Assembly (NCBI GenBank): GCA_029532625.1
Contig: JARFXM010000005.1
Location: 1,674,001-1,738,000, forward strand
Length of the DNA stretch: 64,000 nt
Direction: 5' to 3'
From: Lomentospora prolificans
Taxonomy: Eukaryota; Ascomycota; Sordariomycetes; Microascales; Microascaceae
Positions within the stretch are counted from its first letter, which is position 1. Each line of letters opens with the position of its first letter. Below the pieces are notes generated by a model. That model searched no databases, was not told where the DNA came from, and saw only the letters and a list, made by a program, of their open reading frames with translations. Positions 22,607-33,510 of this stretch are shown here, in pieces. Made by a program: the position numbers and the translations under genes.

Positions 22607-23646
22607 CTTTGAGCAGCTCTTGCCCATACCTTGCTTTCACTCGGAAACGAACGCTCCCAAGTTCCCCGTATATCTTGGCCCTGAGCGAATGTTTCAAGAT
22701 GGACTTTTGTTGATTTCTTTGCTTCTTTTCGTTTGTATTCAGTTTTCAGTTGGACTTGGGTGGGGGGTTTGGCGCAATCACATAATAAGGCTGAGGTTGA
22801 AAAGCTCATACTAGTTGGAAATGCCTCATTTGTTTAGGTCTTGTTCGTGACACTTGTTCGTGACACACGGGACATGGCCCTTTTTCGGTGCGTTTGGGAA
22901 TTACATACGTTTCGGGTATCAGACTGGGCTTTCTGGTCCGGAACCCTATTCTCTGGTTTACTCTTTTCTAACGGTGATACCTTTTTTCCTTACACTTTTT
23001 TCCTTGGACATGATTAGATTACGAGTTTCACGGCTGCATTTCATTTGTAACATGAGACCCTATCGGAAATGGGTTGCGGATGTGAGAAGCCAGCGTCTTG
23101 GGGGTTGTGATGCTGCCAAAAATTGTGGTGGGCAAGCTATTGCGCGACTGTGATGGCGCACATATCAAGGATCAAGATGGGTTATTGATACTTGTAGATG
23201 ATACCATTGCGGATAAGAGAAATCAAATCACTAGGATCCAAGTTCGTCAAGCTCGTTTGGTCGCCTTCGATGGCTACCCTAGTGCCACCATGTTGAAGGC
23301 ATGGACATAGTCTGGATCAAAAATATTAATCGATCAATCAATTTATGGATCAATGTTGGGGGCATGGATGATTTAGGCGGCCCCGCCATGAGACTCTGTC
23401 GGCGTTGGAAGCACGAGCAAGGCTTATCTGAGACTCGCCCCCAAAAATTAAACTACCCCGCCAAAAATACTGGCTCCCACTTCAGGCTCGCCATCCGTTG
23501 CTAGCGGACGATCCAGCTCAAACGAAATTCCCCCACTAATAAACTGCCAGCAATTCACCACAGGCCGCGATCTTTTATTCTACCCTTTCTATACCGTAGC
23601 TGGCTTTTTTATTCGATAGACGCAGCAATTCGCGACCGGCGCCGAA
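22607..23646. other. Intergenic region between frq and the prefoldin gene
   Basis: This holds the frq 3' end and the prefoldin promoter. A 13-bp direct repeat (CTTGTTCGTGACA) lies at 22841-22866. Five GATC cores occur at 23170, 23235, 23315, 23332 and 23348. No coding region was recognised. Confidence 0.5.
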
Positions 23647-24696
23647 ATGTCTGCCGCCGTAGAGGGGGCTTCGTCCTCCGCCCCCAAATCGTGAGTCCTC
23701 GTCCTGCCAGCCTCCTGATGGAGCGGAAGAGGATACGCAACGCCTCTGGATCCATTCATTCTAACGTACCTTTGGCTCGCTAGGTCGAGGAATCCTCCGA
23801 CGAACCCTAGAGGTATCCCCTTTGCGCCGTTTGTGGACCGGGTCGAGGACTATGTGAGCTCAAGAGAGGAAGTGGAACCGACGCTGCGAAAGTTTCAGGA
23901 GATGATATCGTGCGTTGCCCTCGTTTTTTTCTGAATCGCGAGCCCCGAATATCGGACCGGGAAACGGCCCCTTCCCCGTGGTTTGCTTACGGGAGAAAGG
24001 GCTCACTCGCTACCGCTGTTGCACATGGTTCTAACGAGAGCTCGTGTGGGCAGAAAGTACCAGTTCATGGAGGTGAACCTGCAAAAGAGGGCGAGCGGAT
24101 TAAAAGAGAAGATTCCAGAGATACAAAAGACGCTTGATACGGTGAAGTTTCTAAAGCTGAGGAAGGTGAGTTGCTCCGGCGATTCGCTGTCCCCTTGTCA
24201 AGATACAGCCGCTGACATGCCACGATCGATAGGAAGATGAGGAGCCCCTAGAAACAACATTCGAACTAAACGACACTCTATACGCAAAGGCCAAGATACC
24301 ACCTACAGAGGAGGTGTATATTTGGCTGGGGGTATGAAGCTGGCTTTACGGATATTACATGGTTGCGATGGGCTGATATGAAAGTGGTAGGCAAACGTTA
24401 TGCTGTCGTATCCTATCGACGAGGCGGAGGATCTTCTGCAGGGAAAGCTCTCGACGGCTACACAGACCTTATCAAACTGCGAAGAGGACCTGGACTTTTT
24501 GAGAGAACAGATTACGGTAAGCCCGCCCGACGCTTTCCCTCGGGAATAAGCTCCTTTGCTGACCAAAACGGTTCACATATTTTAGACCATGGAAGTAGCG
24601 CTAGCGAGAGTATACAACTGGGATGTCGTACAAAAGCGCAAGGAAAAGGCGGAGGAGGACAGCAAGGGCAAGGGCAAGGCGAAGGGAGGCGACTAA
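23647..24696 (+). CDS. Prefoldin subunit 3 (VBP1/Pac10/Gim2 family)
   Basis: Six exons, 23647-23690, 23784-23909, 24054-24165, 24233-24331, 24391-24516 and 24586-24696, total 205 residues in frame. Motifs typical of the alpha-type prefoldin subunit are GIPFAPFVDRVEDYV, KYQFMEVNLQKR, a first long coiled-coil arm (KEKIPEIQKTLDTVKFL), the hairpin strand TLYAKAKIPPTEEVYIWLGANVML, and the returning arm EEDLDFLREQI with ARVYNWDV near the end. The tail is Lys/Gly-rich. Prefoldin is a hexamer that delivers nascent actin and tubulin to the CCT chaperonin. Donors are GTGAGT, GTGCGT, GTGAGT, GTATGA and GTAAGC. The window thus also encodes tubulin cofactor C, another tubulin-folding factor, but the two are not adjacent. 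Confidence 0.93.
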
Positions 24697-25026
24697 AAGT
24701 AAGCGATGCTGATGGAATAGATGGTGGAAGAGTACACGTCAATGTACGTCCGAGCCTCAGTGAGGCGGGCGAGGAGCACAAAAACAATATTGGATGAATT
24801 GTATAGTGGGCTTGCGGCACGTAACTAGAATGGATTGATCAAATGCCATTCTTAAAATACAAGCAGAACTCACCTTGACATCGAGATCATGGATTAAACA
24901 CAGCACAGCGAATGCATTGGGAGACATCTGCAGACGAGGGCGCTGCGTCGCCGCCGAGCATAGACCCAAGCGGTTGTGGCTGGCTTTGACGACGCCGCCA
25001 CCGATGATGACTGTAGGTTTCGTCAT
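24693..25026 (-). CDS. Weak candidate: two-exon small ORF overlapping the prefoldin 3' end
   Basis: Proposed exons 25026-24874 and 24824-24693 give 94 residues, starting MTKPTVIIGGGVV and ending in a hydrophobic, Tyr/Ser-rich tail. A consensus GTGAGT donor and a CATTCTAG acceptor delimit a 49-nt intron and keep phase 0. Third positions of exon 1 favour C. Against it: no family is recognised, the branch site is poor, the complementary strand of exon 2 is also open, and the stop overlaps the prefoldin stop codon by antisense. Treat as unproven. Confidence 0.22.
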
Positions 25027-25799
25027 AGTTGGAGGGGGGTTGTTGAACGGTGTACGAAGTATTACGAGACGCGAGGGCTTTTTGGTGGGAGATACTTGCT
25101 GCCTCGAACTCGGTACAAGACTGGCTGGCTGGCCAAGAACGAACCATAATACATTCGAGCTGCTGTGTCAGGTAGGAAAATCCGTCCCTGTCCACTAATA
25201 AGAGCAGGAGTCCTCGATAAAGAAACAAGAGGGAAGATCTCGTCCGGAGTCAATGGAATCCATCCTCGCCTCTTTCACAACAAGCTTTTCTCTGTAGTCG
25301 TCAGCTCAAACAAGGGCTTCGTTTTTGACAAGCAGTTTTTAGCGGGGACAGTGTCCGTTACTTGGTGCGCTGCCAGCCCAGCTGTCCCTTGCCAGCCAGC
25401 AGTAACAGGTCAGGCTTTAGTCAATGGCTCAGTAATGATAGCCAGGCCAGCTGGCCAGCCATGGCGAGCATCACAGTATTAGCCCAGCGGGCATGGAACA
25501 GGGCCCCCGAGACCAGTTGACCCCACACTCCGCCAGCAGCCCCTTTCCTCGTCCTTGTCTGCTTGTGCTGGGTAAGGTACCTTTTACCCCTCCCTCTGTA
25601 CATCTTGACCTCACCGATTCCAAAAAACTTCCTACCTTCCGCTTTCCCCATCCAAGCCTGGAACACATTTTTCCCCATCTTCCTGGTCACGATAATACGG
25701 AAAACCCGACCTTCATAAACTTGTCTCCTTTTCCTTCTCCCCCCCCCTTCTTCTTCCTTTCTCCTTCTCGCCTCGCGCCACTATTCCCGACCGCCCATC
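25027..25799. other. sec14 promoter and leader region
   Basis: From about 25500 the plus strand is strongly C/T-rich (25535-25790), as expected for the leader of a constitutive gene. Around 25366-25462 several CCAGC/GCTGG words cluster. No coding region is supported. Confidence 0.45.
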
Positions 25800-27160
25800 A
25801 TGGAGCTCGATCCCAAGTATGACGACTACGACTTCCCTACGACGGCTCCCGTTGCCGCGCCCGGCCACCCGGGACACTTGAAGCCCGAGGAGCAAGCGCA
25901 GGTACACCAGTTGCGCATGCTTCTCGAGGCCGAGGGCTACACTAAGCGGTTGGACACTCTCACCCTTGTAAGTACGAATCGACCCCTGATGGGAAGAGAA
26001 TGAATGAAACAGTGGGTGCGATGTGCACAGCGATAGGGGCCGTGGCGACCAATTGTTGAATTCCGGCCCACTCGGACATTAGTCGGCTCAAGCCACGATG
26101 GGCAGCTTAATATCACTTTTGGCTAACACGCTTGATTCCAGCTGAGGTTTCTCCGCGCGCGAAAGTTCGATGTCATGGCTTCTAAGAAGATGTAAGCTCT
26201 GTCCCCCGACGCCAAGCTCGCGCCCCCAACCCCCCAAGTAACGGACCGCCCGCCGCTATCTAGCCGGATCCCACATTAACACTTCTAGGTTCGTCGACTG
26301 CGAGAACTGGAGGAAGGAGATCAAGCTCGATGAGCTCGTGCCCACCTGGGAGTTCAAGGAGAAGGAGGAAATGTTCAAGTACTACCCTCAGTACTATCAC
26401 AAGACGGATAAGGTACATTCATAGCCACCCTCCTACTCTCCACCAAGGAGCGTGTACTAACCGGACATGCTTTGGCGCAATACAGGACGGCCGGCCTGTC
26501 TACATCGAGCAGTTCGGCGGCATTGACTTGACCGCCATGTATAAGATCACCTCGTCGGACCGCATGCTTACTAACCTCGCCGTCGAGTACGAGCGCCTCG
26601 CCGATCCCCGTCTCCCTGCATGCTCCCGCAAATCTGGCCATCTCCTGGAAACCTGCTGCAGTATCATGGACCTCAAGGGTGTCACCCTTACCAAGATTCC
26701 CCAGGTCTACTCCCACATCAAGCAGGCCTCTGCCCTCTCCCAGGACTACTACCCCGAGCGTCTCGGCCGGCTCTACCTCATCAACGCCCCCTGGGGCTTC
26801 TCTACCGTGTGGTCCGTTGTCAAGGGCTGGATCGACCCCGTCACCGTGCAAAAGATCCACATTCTCGGTAGCGGTTACCAGACGGAGCTCCTCAAGCAGG
26901 TCCCCGCTGAGAACCTTCCTGTCGAGTTTGGCGGCAAGTGTCAGTGCGAGGGCGGCTGCCACTTTAGTGACATGGGTCCCTGGAGGGAGAAGGAGTGGGC
27001 CAAGCCCGCCAAGTGGGAAACCGACGGTACCGCCGCTGGCGAGGAAAAGGCCGAGGAAGATGCGCCTCCCGCTCCTAAGGAGGGCGCGGAGGAGATTCCC
27101 GTCCCCGCTGAAGCTGTCGATCCTCCCGCGGAAGGCGTCAAGGCTCCTGCTCCCGCTTAA
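25800..27160 (+). CDS. sec14: Sec14-like phosphatidylinositol/phosphatidylcholine transfer protein
   Basis: Four exons, 25800-25967, 26142-26191, 26289-26412 and 26486-27160, give 338 residues. The CRAL-TRIO N-terminal part includes RFLRARKFDV and FKEKEEMFKYYPQYYHKTDK; the lipid-binding domain has GRPVYIEQFGGID, SIMDLKGVT, YYPERLGRLYLINAPWGFS and LPVEFGGKCQC, all diagnostic of Sec14. The protein couples lipid exchange to PI4P synthesis at the trans-Golgi and so to secretion. Introns use GTAAGT, GTAAGC and GTACAT donors. The C-terminus carries a tail of about 50 residues rich in Pro, Ala and Glu that the 304-residue yeast protein lacks; its function is unknown. The C-rich leader and strong codon bias suggest high expression. 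Confidence 0.96.
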
Positions 27161-27674
27161 GTGGAGAAATTTAAAGTCTAGAGAAATCGGAGTGCTTTTG
27201 CGGGTCGCGGTTCGAGAACCCTTTGGGCGTCCTGTGACGAGTAATTTCTGGCGACTGGCTCTGCGCTATGAGCAGCTATAAAAAAAGGAAACGAGAGCCG
27301 CTTTTTTTTTTTTTTTTTTTTCCCCTCGGAACATGGCGCGCATGTAGTAGTTGTGTTGGATTGAATACGATCGTAGTGGGTTTTGTTTTTTGCCCCAGGT
27401 TCCCGGGCGAAGTTAGGGGCGGGATGCCAACGATGAACATTGAACAGAGAGGATATCGAGTAGCTCCTAAATATAAAGAGGGTTTCGATCCAGACGCCGA
27501 CCAGAGAGGAGAGTCGTGCCGAACCGCCGAGCCATCTGCTGCGAAACGAAGTGTCTCGGCGGCTGAACATGAAGCTCGAAGTGGAGCGCCAGCGAGCCCC
27601 GCAAACTAACATCGTAGTTGAGTGGAACAAGCGACTCTAGACCTTCAACCACTTCCAGTAAGAGATTAATGGAT
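27161..27674. other. sec14 3' region with a 20-nt T run
   Basis: The interval between sec14 and the tRNA gene has no recognisable gene. It includes a homopolymer of 20 T at 27302-27321. Confidence 0.5.
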
Positions 27675-27746
27675 GGTCTAGTGGCCCAATGGCAAGGCGT
27701 TTGACTACGAATCAAAAGATTGCAGGTTCGATCCCTGCCTAGATCA
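27675..27746 (+). tRNA. tRNA-Arg (anticodon ACG), no intron
   Basis: The 72-nt cloverleaf folds cleanly. Acceptor stem GGTCTAG pairs with CTAGATC; the D arm is GCCCAATGGCAAGGC; the anticodon stem TTTGA/TCAAA encloses loop CTACGAA with anticodon ACG; the T arm is GCAGG-TTCGATC-CCTGC; the discriminator base is A. Eleven T residues in the following 40 bp (from about 27768) can serve as RNA polymerase III terminator. Confidence 0.93.
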
Positions 27747-28097
27747 TGAGAGCAACATTCTCTTTATTTTCTTTTTTTTTTTCTCGCGCCCTTTTGGGCG
27801 AGACCCTTTTTGGAGGCCACTTTGCTTTTGTTTTGCCTGCTCTTTTGTTATTCTTGTTACGTATGGTTGAAATTTTTCTGTCAAGAGAAAGAGGAGAGGT
27901 AGAACGCAGTGAAACACTAACCAACGCCGTGGGAAACCTGCAGGGTCCCGGAACAACGCATAAATCTGGCCCCGCATGATAGGACACAAAATAGAACACA
28001 AAGAAGCCGTAACTCCTAGAAGCAAGCCCACCATTTACCCTTATACGCCCATCTTAATCCCAAATTCCGTTACCCACTCTGTGCCCGCCAGGCACTA
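27747..28097. other. Intergenic region between tRNA-Arg and mis14
   Basis: This contains the pol III terminator T tract and probably the mis14 3' UTR. Nothing else is supported. Confidence 0.45.
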
Positions 28098-28923
28098 CTA
28101 CCTTCCCTGCGTCATAACATACTCGCCTGCGACCCTGGCCCTCTCCATCTTCGCCACAGCCGCGGGCATCTCTCTCTTCAACCTCTCCAGCCCCTCCACC
28201 GCATTCCTCCAGCCCTCCTCCACGTCACCATCCACGCCTCCCTTTGCTCGAATTGCGCTCTCAACATCAAGCACCCCTCCGCTCCCCTCAGCCACGATGC
28301 GCTCGACGTCGTCGCAGATGAGCTTGACCCTCTCCTGCAGCGCGGCCTCGTCGGCGTTGATGCCCTCTCGCAGGGCATCGGAGTAGGCGGCGGCGACGCG
28401 CGCGGGGACTTTTTGCTTGAGGGCGGCGATTTCGGCGAGAAGGTCTTCTTCTTCGCGTGCGAGGTCGAGGACACGCTGGTGCATCCTGTCGTCGAAGGGT
28501 TCGTAGACTACGGGAGCGGCGCGCGTCAAGGAGGAGGGGGAGGAGGATTTGGGACCGGGGCCGTCGGGGGAGAGGTAGGGTTTTGGGTCGACGGGGAGGC
28601 CGTTGATGGAGAGGTTGGGGGCGGCGAGGGTGAAGGTGTTGGTTATGTACTGCGGGCCATCAAGGTTTCTCCAGTTAGTAAGGGCCTTTTTAGGGAGGGG
28701 AAAGGAGGAGGACGAAAAAGCGGGGGATAGAGAGGGGGGTGTACCTCGTCGACTAGAGATTCGATTTGTATCCTGAGCTCGTCTTCCTCGCCATCGGCTC
28801 TATTGACGGGGGGAAGGCCTCATCGATACGTTCGCGCGCTGCGCGTCGCACATTGGCGATGAGGTAGGCGAGATCTTCGGGTTCCTGGAGCTCGATTTTG
28901 CGGTGGGCTGAGTCGGCTTCCAT
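28098..28923 (-). CDS. mis14: Kinetochore protein Mis14/Nsl1 (MIND complex), with an apparent one-base deletion
   Basis: Exons 28923-28745 and 28649-28098 are joined by a GTACAC donor and a GCAG acceptor. The N-terminus (RKIELQEPEDLAYLIANV, then RRAARERIDEAFPP) and the later blocks (YITNTFTLAAPNLSINGLP, VYEPFDDRMHQRV, REEEDLLAEIAALKQKVP) match the Mis14 family, a subunit of the Mtw1/MIND complex linking the inner kinetochore to Ndc80. The exons sum to 731 nt, one short of a multiple of three. The frame breaks at a run of six G on the plus strand (28808-28813): upstream it ends in FPP, downstream the family-like DGEEDELRIQIESLVDE sits in the next frame. One more base in that run would give 243 residues. 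Either the deposited sequence lost a base or the gene is damaged; an intron cannot explain it. Confidence 0.85.
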
Positions 28924-30474
28924 GGTGTGCTTGATAACAGTGCGCAAGTTGAAGTCGAATTAGAGGGATAGAGGAATCCCCTCGCTACTTTCACACGGGG
29001 TATCTTGACGCTAGGAAACCGTCCCTGGATTCGAGAGGTTGAAGCTTGGGGATTTGTTTACCTTGGCCGTGGAGGGGTTGCTTATCGCTTATCAACACGT
29101 GCTTGGTGAGGTACTTGGCACCGGCATCAAGGTGCACGGTTACATTCCAGGATCGTCGAGTACCACCAGCGATAGAGGGGCAGAAATAGGAAAAAAAGGT
29201 ACATCGATGATCAACCCAACTTTAATGTTCCTCCTCCTAAGCACGAGCCCCGAGACGACGAACAGCCCACGAGAAAAGCTTTGAGCCTCGAACCGTGCAA
29301 GTCAATCTCTTTATGGCAGCCAGTCATGCAACGCTTATATTATATCCTCACCCGTAAGCGGATAGGCTGCTAATGCGAGTCCGGTCCGGTTCACCCGCAG
29401 GAATTATGCGTCGGGAGGATGGATGGGTTGCTGAAGCGTGGGAATGACCCAGAATTGGCCCTCGCTCCTAGAAATGGCCCAGCCAAGAAGGGGGAGAGGT
29501 TCAGTTGATAGAATCAAGCTTTGGTTGAAACTCCTGTGAAGGACTTGTAGTAGATAGCAAGGGCCCTGGTTTCAGGGCTGATCGAGACACTAGCCATCGA
29601 GTTGGCGCTGGCTGGGCTAGCAGAGCTGGTGCCCGGGACTAACGGAGCTGGATAACGGTGCCGGACGGGGTGGAACTCGATATGCCTTTCTTGCGTTCCA
29701 GTTGAGTCCTTTGGCACCAGTATTCATGTCTTTTTGAGTATTTTTTGGATCTCATAACATGATTGCAAGCAGAAGAGAGGTTGGGGTCAAGAGATCAATG
29801 CAGAGTGCCTTAATCTGTACCTCGATGAATAAACAAGGTTCAACAACATGAGCACGGGAAAAGTCAGGAAGGGCGGAAGGTGACACTAACCAATTGGTGC
29901 TACCACAACGGGATTCATGATGCGATATAGCTGAGGTATCTGTACTCGGGACAGCTCATGCCTGAGCAACACACACAACGAACAAGAGCCTTCGAAGTAT
30001 GTTCGGTGCTGAGCGCTCCGTTTTGCAGAGGTAAGACAGGGGATTGCCCCACCTCATACATTGCCCCTCCCCCGCCCCCGCCAGAATTGCTGCTCAACCT
30101 TGTACCAGTACTCGCACCCTTTCACCCCACCAATAATTGCAGTGGGCGAGTGAGTGTAATGGAGTGTAATGGCAAGAGGGAAAGAAAAAAAAAAAAGGGA
30201 AAGAATTTCCCACCGCCCAGGTTGACTCGCATGCTGTACTCCGACTGAGGCCTCTGAAGTATAGAATTTTTTTTCCCCTTGTGTCTGGTACCTCCTAGCT
30301 CGGAGGTAGCAATTTTTCTGCGTTTACTTTTTTACTCATCCCCGTCGTCCTCTTCCCATCTCCTCTCCATTCACCTCCTCTTCATTCATCTCCTCCTAGA
30401 CTTTCTTCTCCTCGTCCATTCTCCCCCGTTGTTCCTTTCTCCAACTCCCGTCTATCCTCCCCAACAAAGCCACA
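28924..30474. other. Divergent upstream region of mis14 and the SHMT gene
   Basis: About 1.55 kb with only short open frames. The final 200 bp before the SHMT start (30290-30470) are very C/T-rich, typical of its leader. Several weak short frames on the minus strand (29514-29720) lack convincing splice partners. Confidence 0.45.
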
Positions 30475-32151
30475 ATGTCTGCCCAGCCTCACTATGCTCT
30501 CCCAGCGTCTCACAAGGAGGTATGCTCAACCCTACCTACTACTCACAATGGCATCCTGCCTCTCCCCTCGTGCTCGTCTCTAACACTCTTTGATGTGACA
30601 GATGTTGGAGAAGTCTCTCCTCGACTCCGACCCTGAGGTCGCCGAGATCATGGTATGTATTTCACCATCTAAGCTTCTCTAAACCAGAAATAGGACCATC
30701 CACACTAACACGCTCCCCGCTAGAAACATGAGGTCCAGCGCCAGCGCGAGTCCATCATCCTCATCGCCTCAGAGAACGTCACCTCCCGTGCCGTTTTCGA
30801 CGCTCTTGGTTCTCCCATGTCCAACAAGTACTCTGAGGGCTACCCCGGTGCTCGTTACTACGGTGGCAACGAGCATATTGACGAGATTGAGCTTCTTTGC
30901 CAGAAGCGTGCTCTCGCCGCCTTTAACCTCGACCCCGAGAAGTGGGGTGTCAACGTCCAGTGCCTCAGCGGCAGCCCTGCCAACCTCCAGGTCTACCAGG
31001 CCATCATGCCTCCTCACGGCCGTCTAATGGGTCTCGACCTCCCCCACGGTGGTCATCTTAGCCACGGCTACCAGACCCCTTCCAGGAAGTGAGTCACCCT
31101 CAAGTCCAACGCGGTATTCCGCTAGTAGCCTCATTGACTAATGTCTCCGTCCTACGATAGGATCTCCGCCGTCTCCACCTACTTCGAGACCATGCCCTAT
31201 AGGGTTGACCTCGAGACCGGTATCATTGACTACGATACCCTTGCCAAGAATGCCATTCTCTACCGCCCTAAGGTCCTTGTTGCCGGAACCTCCGCCTACT
31301 GCCGTCTCATCGACTATGCTCGCATGCGCCAGATTGCCGACTCCGTCGGCGCCTACCTCGTCGTTGACATGGCCCATATCTCCGGTCTTATTGCTGCCGG
31401 TGTCATTCCCTCTCCCTTCGAGCACGCCGACATTGTCACCACCACAACTCACAAGTCTCTCCGTGGTCCCCGCGGTGCCATGATTTTCTTCCGCAAGGGC
31501 GTCCGCTCTACCGACCCCAAAACTGGCAAGCAGACCATGTACGACCTTGAGGGTCCCATCAACTTCTCCGTCTTCCCCGGCCATCAGGGTGGTCCCCACA
31601 ATCACACCATCACTGCTCTCGCCGTCGCCCTCAAGCAGGCCGCCAGCCCCGACTTCAAGGCCTACCAGCAGCAGGTCGTCAACAACGCAAAGGCCCTTGA
31701 AAACAAGTTCAAGGCCCTCGGCCACAAGCTCGTCTCCGACGGCACCGACTCCCACATGGTCCTCCTCGACCTCCGCCAGCACGGCCTCGATGGTGCCCGT
31801 GTCGAGGCCGTTCTCGAGCGCATCAACATTGCCTGCAACAAGAACTCCATCCCCGGAGACAAGAGCGCCCTCACCCCCTGCGGTATCCGTATCGGTACCC
31901 CCGCTATGACCAGCCGTGGCTTCAACGAAGCCGACTTCGAGCGTGTCGCCGAGTTCATTGACGAGTCCATCAAGCTCTGCAAGGAGATCCAGGCCTCTCT
32001 CCCTAAGGAGGCCAACAAGCTCAAGGACTTCAAGGCCAAGGTTGCCGCCGGTGACAACGCCAGGATCCAGGAGCTTAAGAAGGAGATTGCCGAGTGGAGC
32101 TCTTCCTTCCCTCTTCCCGTTGAGGGCTGGAGGCTCGACGCCGGTCTCTAA
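30475..32151 (+). CDS. Serine hydroxymethyltransferase, cytosolic form
   Basis: Four exons, 30475-30519, 30602-30652, 30724-31088 and 31161-32151, total 483 residues. It starts MSAQPHYALP with no mitochondrial presequence. Conserved blocks: IILIASENVTS, SNKYSEGYPGARYYGG, NVQCLSGSPANLQVYQA, LDLPHGGHLSHGY, VVDMAHISGLIA, and the PLP-binding lysine K252 in TTTTHKSLRGPRG. The C-terminal domain has GIRIGTPAMTSRG. The enzyme transfers the serine hydroxymethyl group to tetrahydrofolate, making glycine and 5,10-methylene-THF for purine, thymidylate and methionine synthesis. The codon bias is strong, so a long antisense open frame (31138-31782) is a shadow. Introns use GTATGC, GTATGT and GTGAGT donors. 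Confidence 0.97.
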
Positions 32152-33050
32152 GCGACTCCGCCATCCTCAACCTTGAACCTTGAGGCTACATCTAGTCTGT
32201 CGCCATTCATCTTTTTCCATTAAATCACATATCCAGCACCTTATCATCTCTTTTACTGTCATCACGAGCTCAAAATTGGCAGCTCTAAAATCCTCTCTTC
32301 AACAGGGGTTCATACAATTCGGGGAAGGAGTTCATGTTATAAAGTTACACAATAAATCAACAAATGCATGGCACAACAAATTGGAAATGGAGGGGCGGGA
32401 AGGCGTCGGATTTCACAAAACAAACAGGAGAGAAAACGACAAAAGAGGAAGACTGGAGTTACAGTTTTCTATGTTAAACATCTGGGCAACCGAGGACACA
32501 AAGGAGGGAAATATTTCGAGCCGTTCAACCTGCTGCTTTTAGGAGATATCTTAGTGTTATAGTTTTAGCTTTTCCTTTTTTACCGTTAGGCTCGCTGCTT
32601 CACAGTCTAGCAAAATCACAAACGTCGTGGCATGCGACTGCAAGGCCCATCATTACCATTCATTACCATTTCCGGAACGAGATATGGTGAACTAGTGCTA
32701 AAGCGTAGTGAACTTAAGAGATTGATACGTATATTTGAAAGTATTTGTGTCTACCCGGAACTGTCTATTAAGAATCCAGTAAGATCAATGAGGAATGCGG
32801 GCTAGGCCCTGTGGACATAAAAACAGATATCCAGAAAGAGGCTCTCCAAGATTAGAACAGCCGTAGCCACCAATCGCATGGAGCCGCAACCAAGCGTCGC
32901 AAGGGCCGAGTTAAAAAACGAAAAAGAAAAAAAGGTTAGTACGATGGAGAAAGAAGAGGTAAAAATAGTTACATCATTCGTAAAGAAAGCCGTTTCCGAT
33001 CGCCAGGCCATCTCAGGATACTAGGGAGCTAGAGGCGAGTACAAGAACGG
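32152..33050. other. Intergenic region downstream of the SHMT gene
   Basis: About 900 bp containing the SHMT 3' UTR. Short open frames on either strand have no domain signature. Confidence 0.4.
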
Positions 33051-33422
33051 CTATGGTGAGGGGAGAGGGAAGCACCGCGGTGCCGAGACGTATGAAGAAG
33101 CAAATATGCGGAAGAAATCAAGTATGTTGGGGGGAATTCCCGAAAACTCCGGGAGCTTTTGCTCCTCAACTTGCGAATTTGTGTAAAGAACCCAGACACC
33201 GGACCCTGAGCTGTTGATAAACTCAACCGAGTGGATATCAACCGAAACGCCTTTGACGTCCTCGAGAGGCCAAAGTTAAAAAGTAGCAAGAATAAACCCC
33301 AAAAAAGAACAAATAACCGGAAGCGTGGATGTAGACGGAAATAGCCGATCGTCAAGTCGAGTCTCGTAAGAAGGAGCGTCTAAAACCGAAGCGTTGTTGT
33401 GCAGGCTACAAGTAGAGTGCAT
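33051..33422 (-). CDS. Weak candidate: two-exon small ORF of unknown function
   Basis: Proposed exons 33422-33318 and 33260-33051 give 104 residues in frame. The second exon is a 210-nt open stretch of protein-like composition (VDIHSVEFINSSGSG, VWVLYTNSQVEEQ, LPEFSGIPPNILDFF). The first starts MHSTCSLHNNASV. The 57-nt intron has a weak donor (GTTATT) and a GAG acceptor, which lowers confidence. It may instead be 3' UTR of the gene at 33511-34155. No family is recognised. Confidence 0.25.
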
Positions 33423-33510
33423 GCGCCAGAAACGATCAGATAGGATCCCTTGTGTCAAATAAAAAAGAAAGCCGGGCCATCGTCTAGCGGGCCGAAGGGA
33501 AGGTGTCGAG

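Noticed and set aside
26375..26962. 195-codon minus-strand open frame
   Set aside because: Antisense to sec14 exons 3-4; no family features.
31138..31782. 214-codon minus-strand open frame
   Set aside because: Antisense shadow of the serine hydroxymethyltransferase exon.
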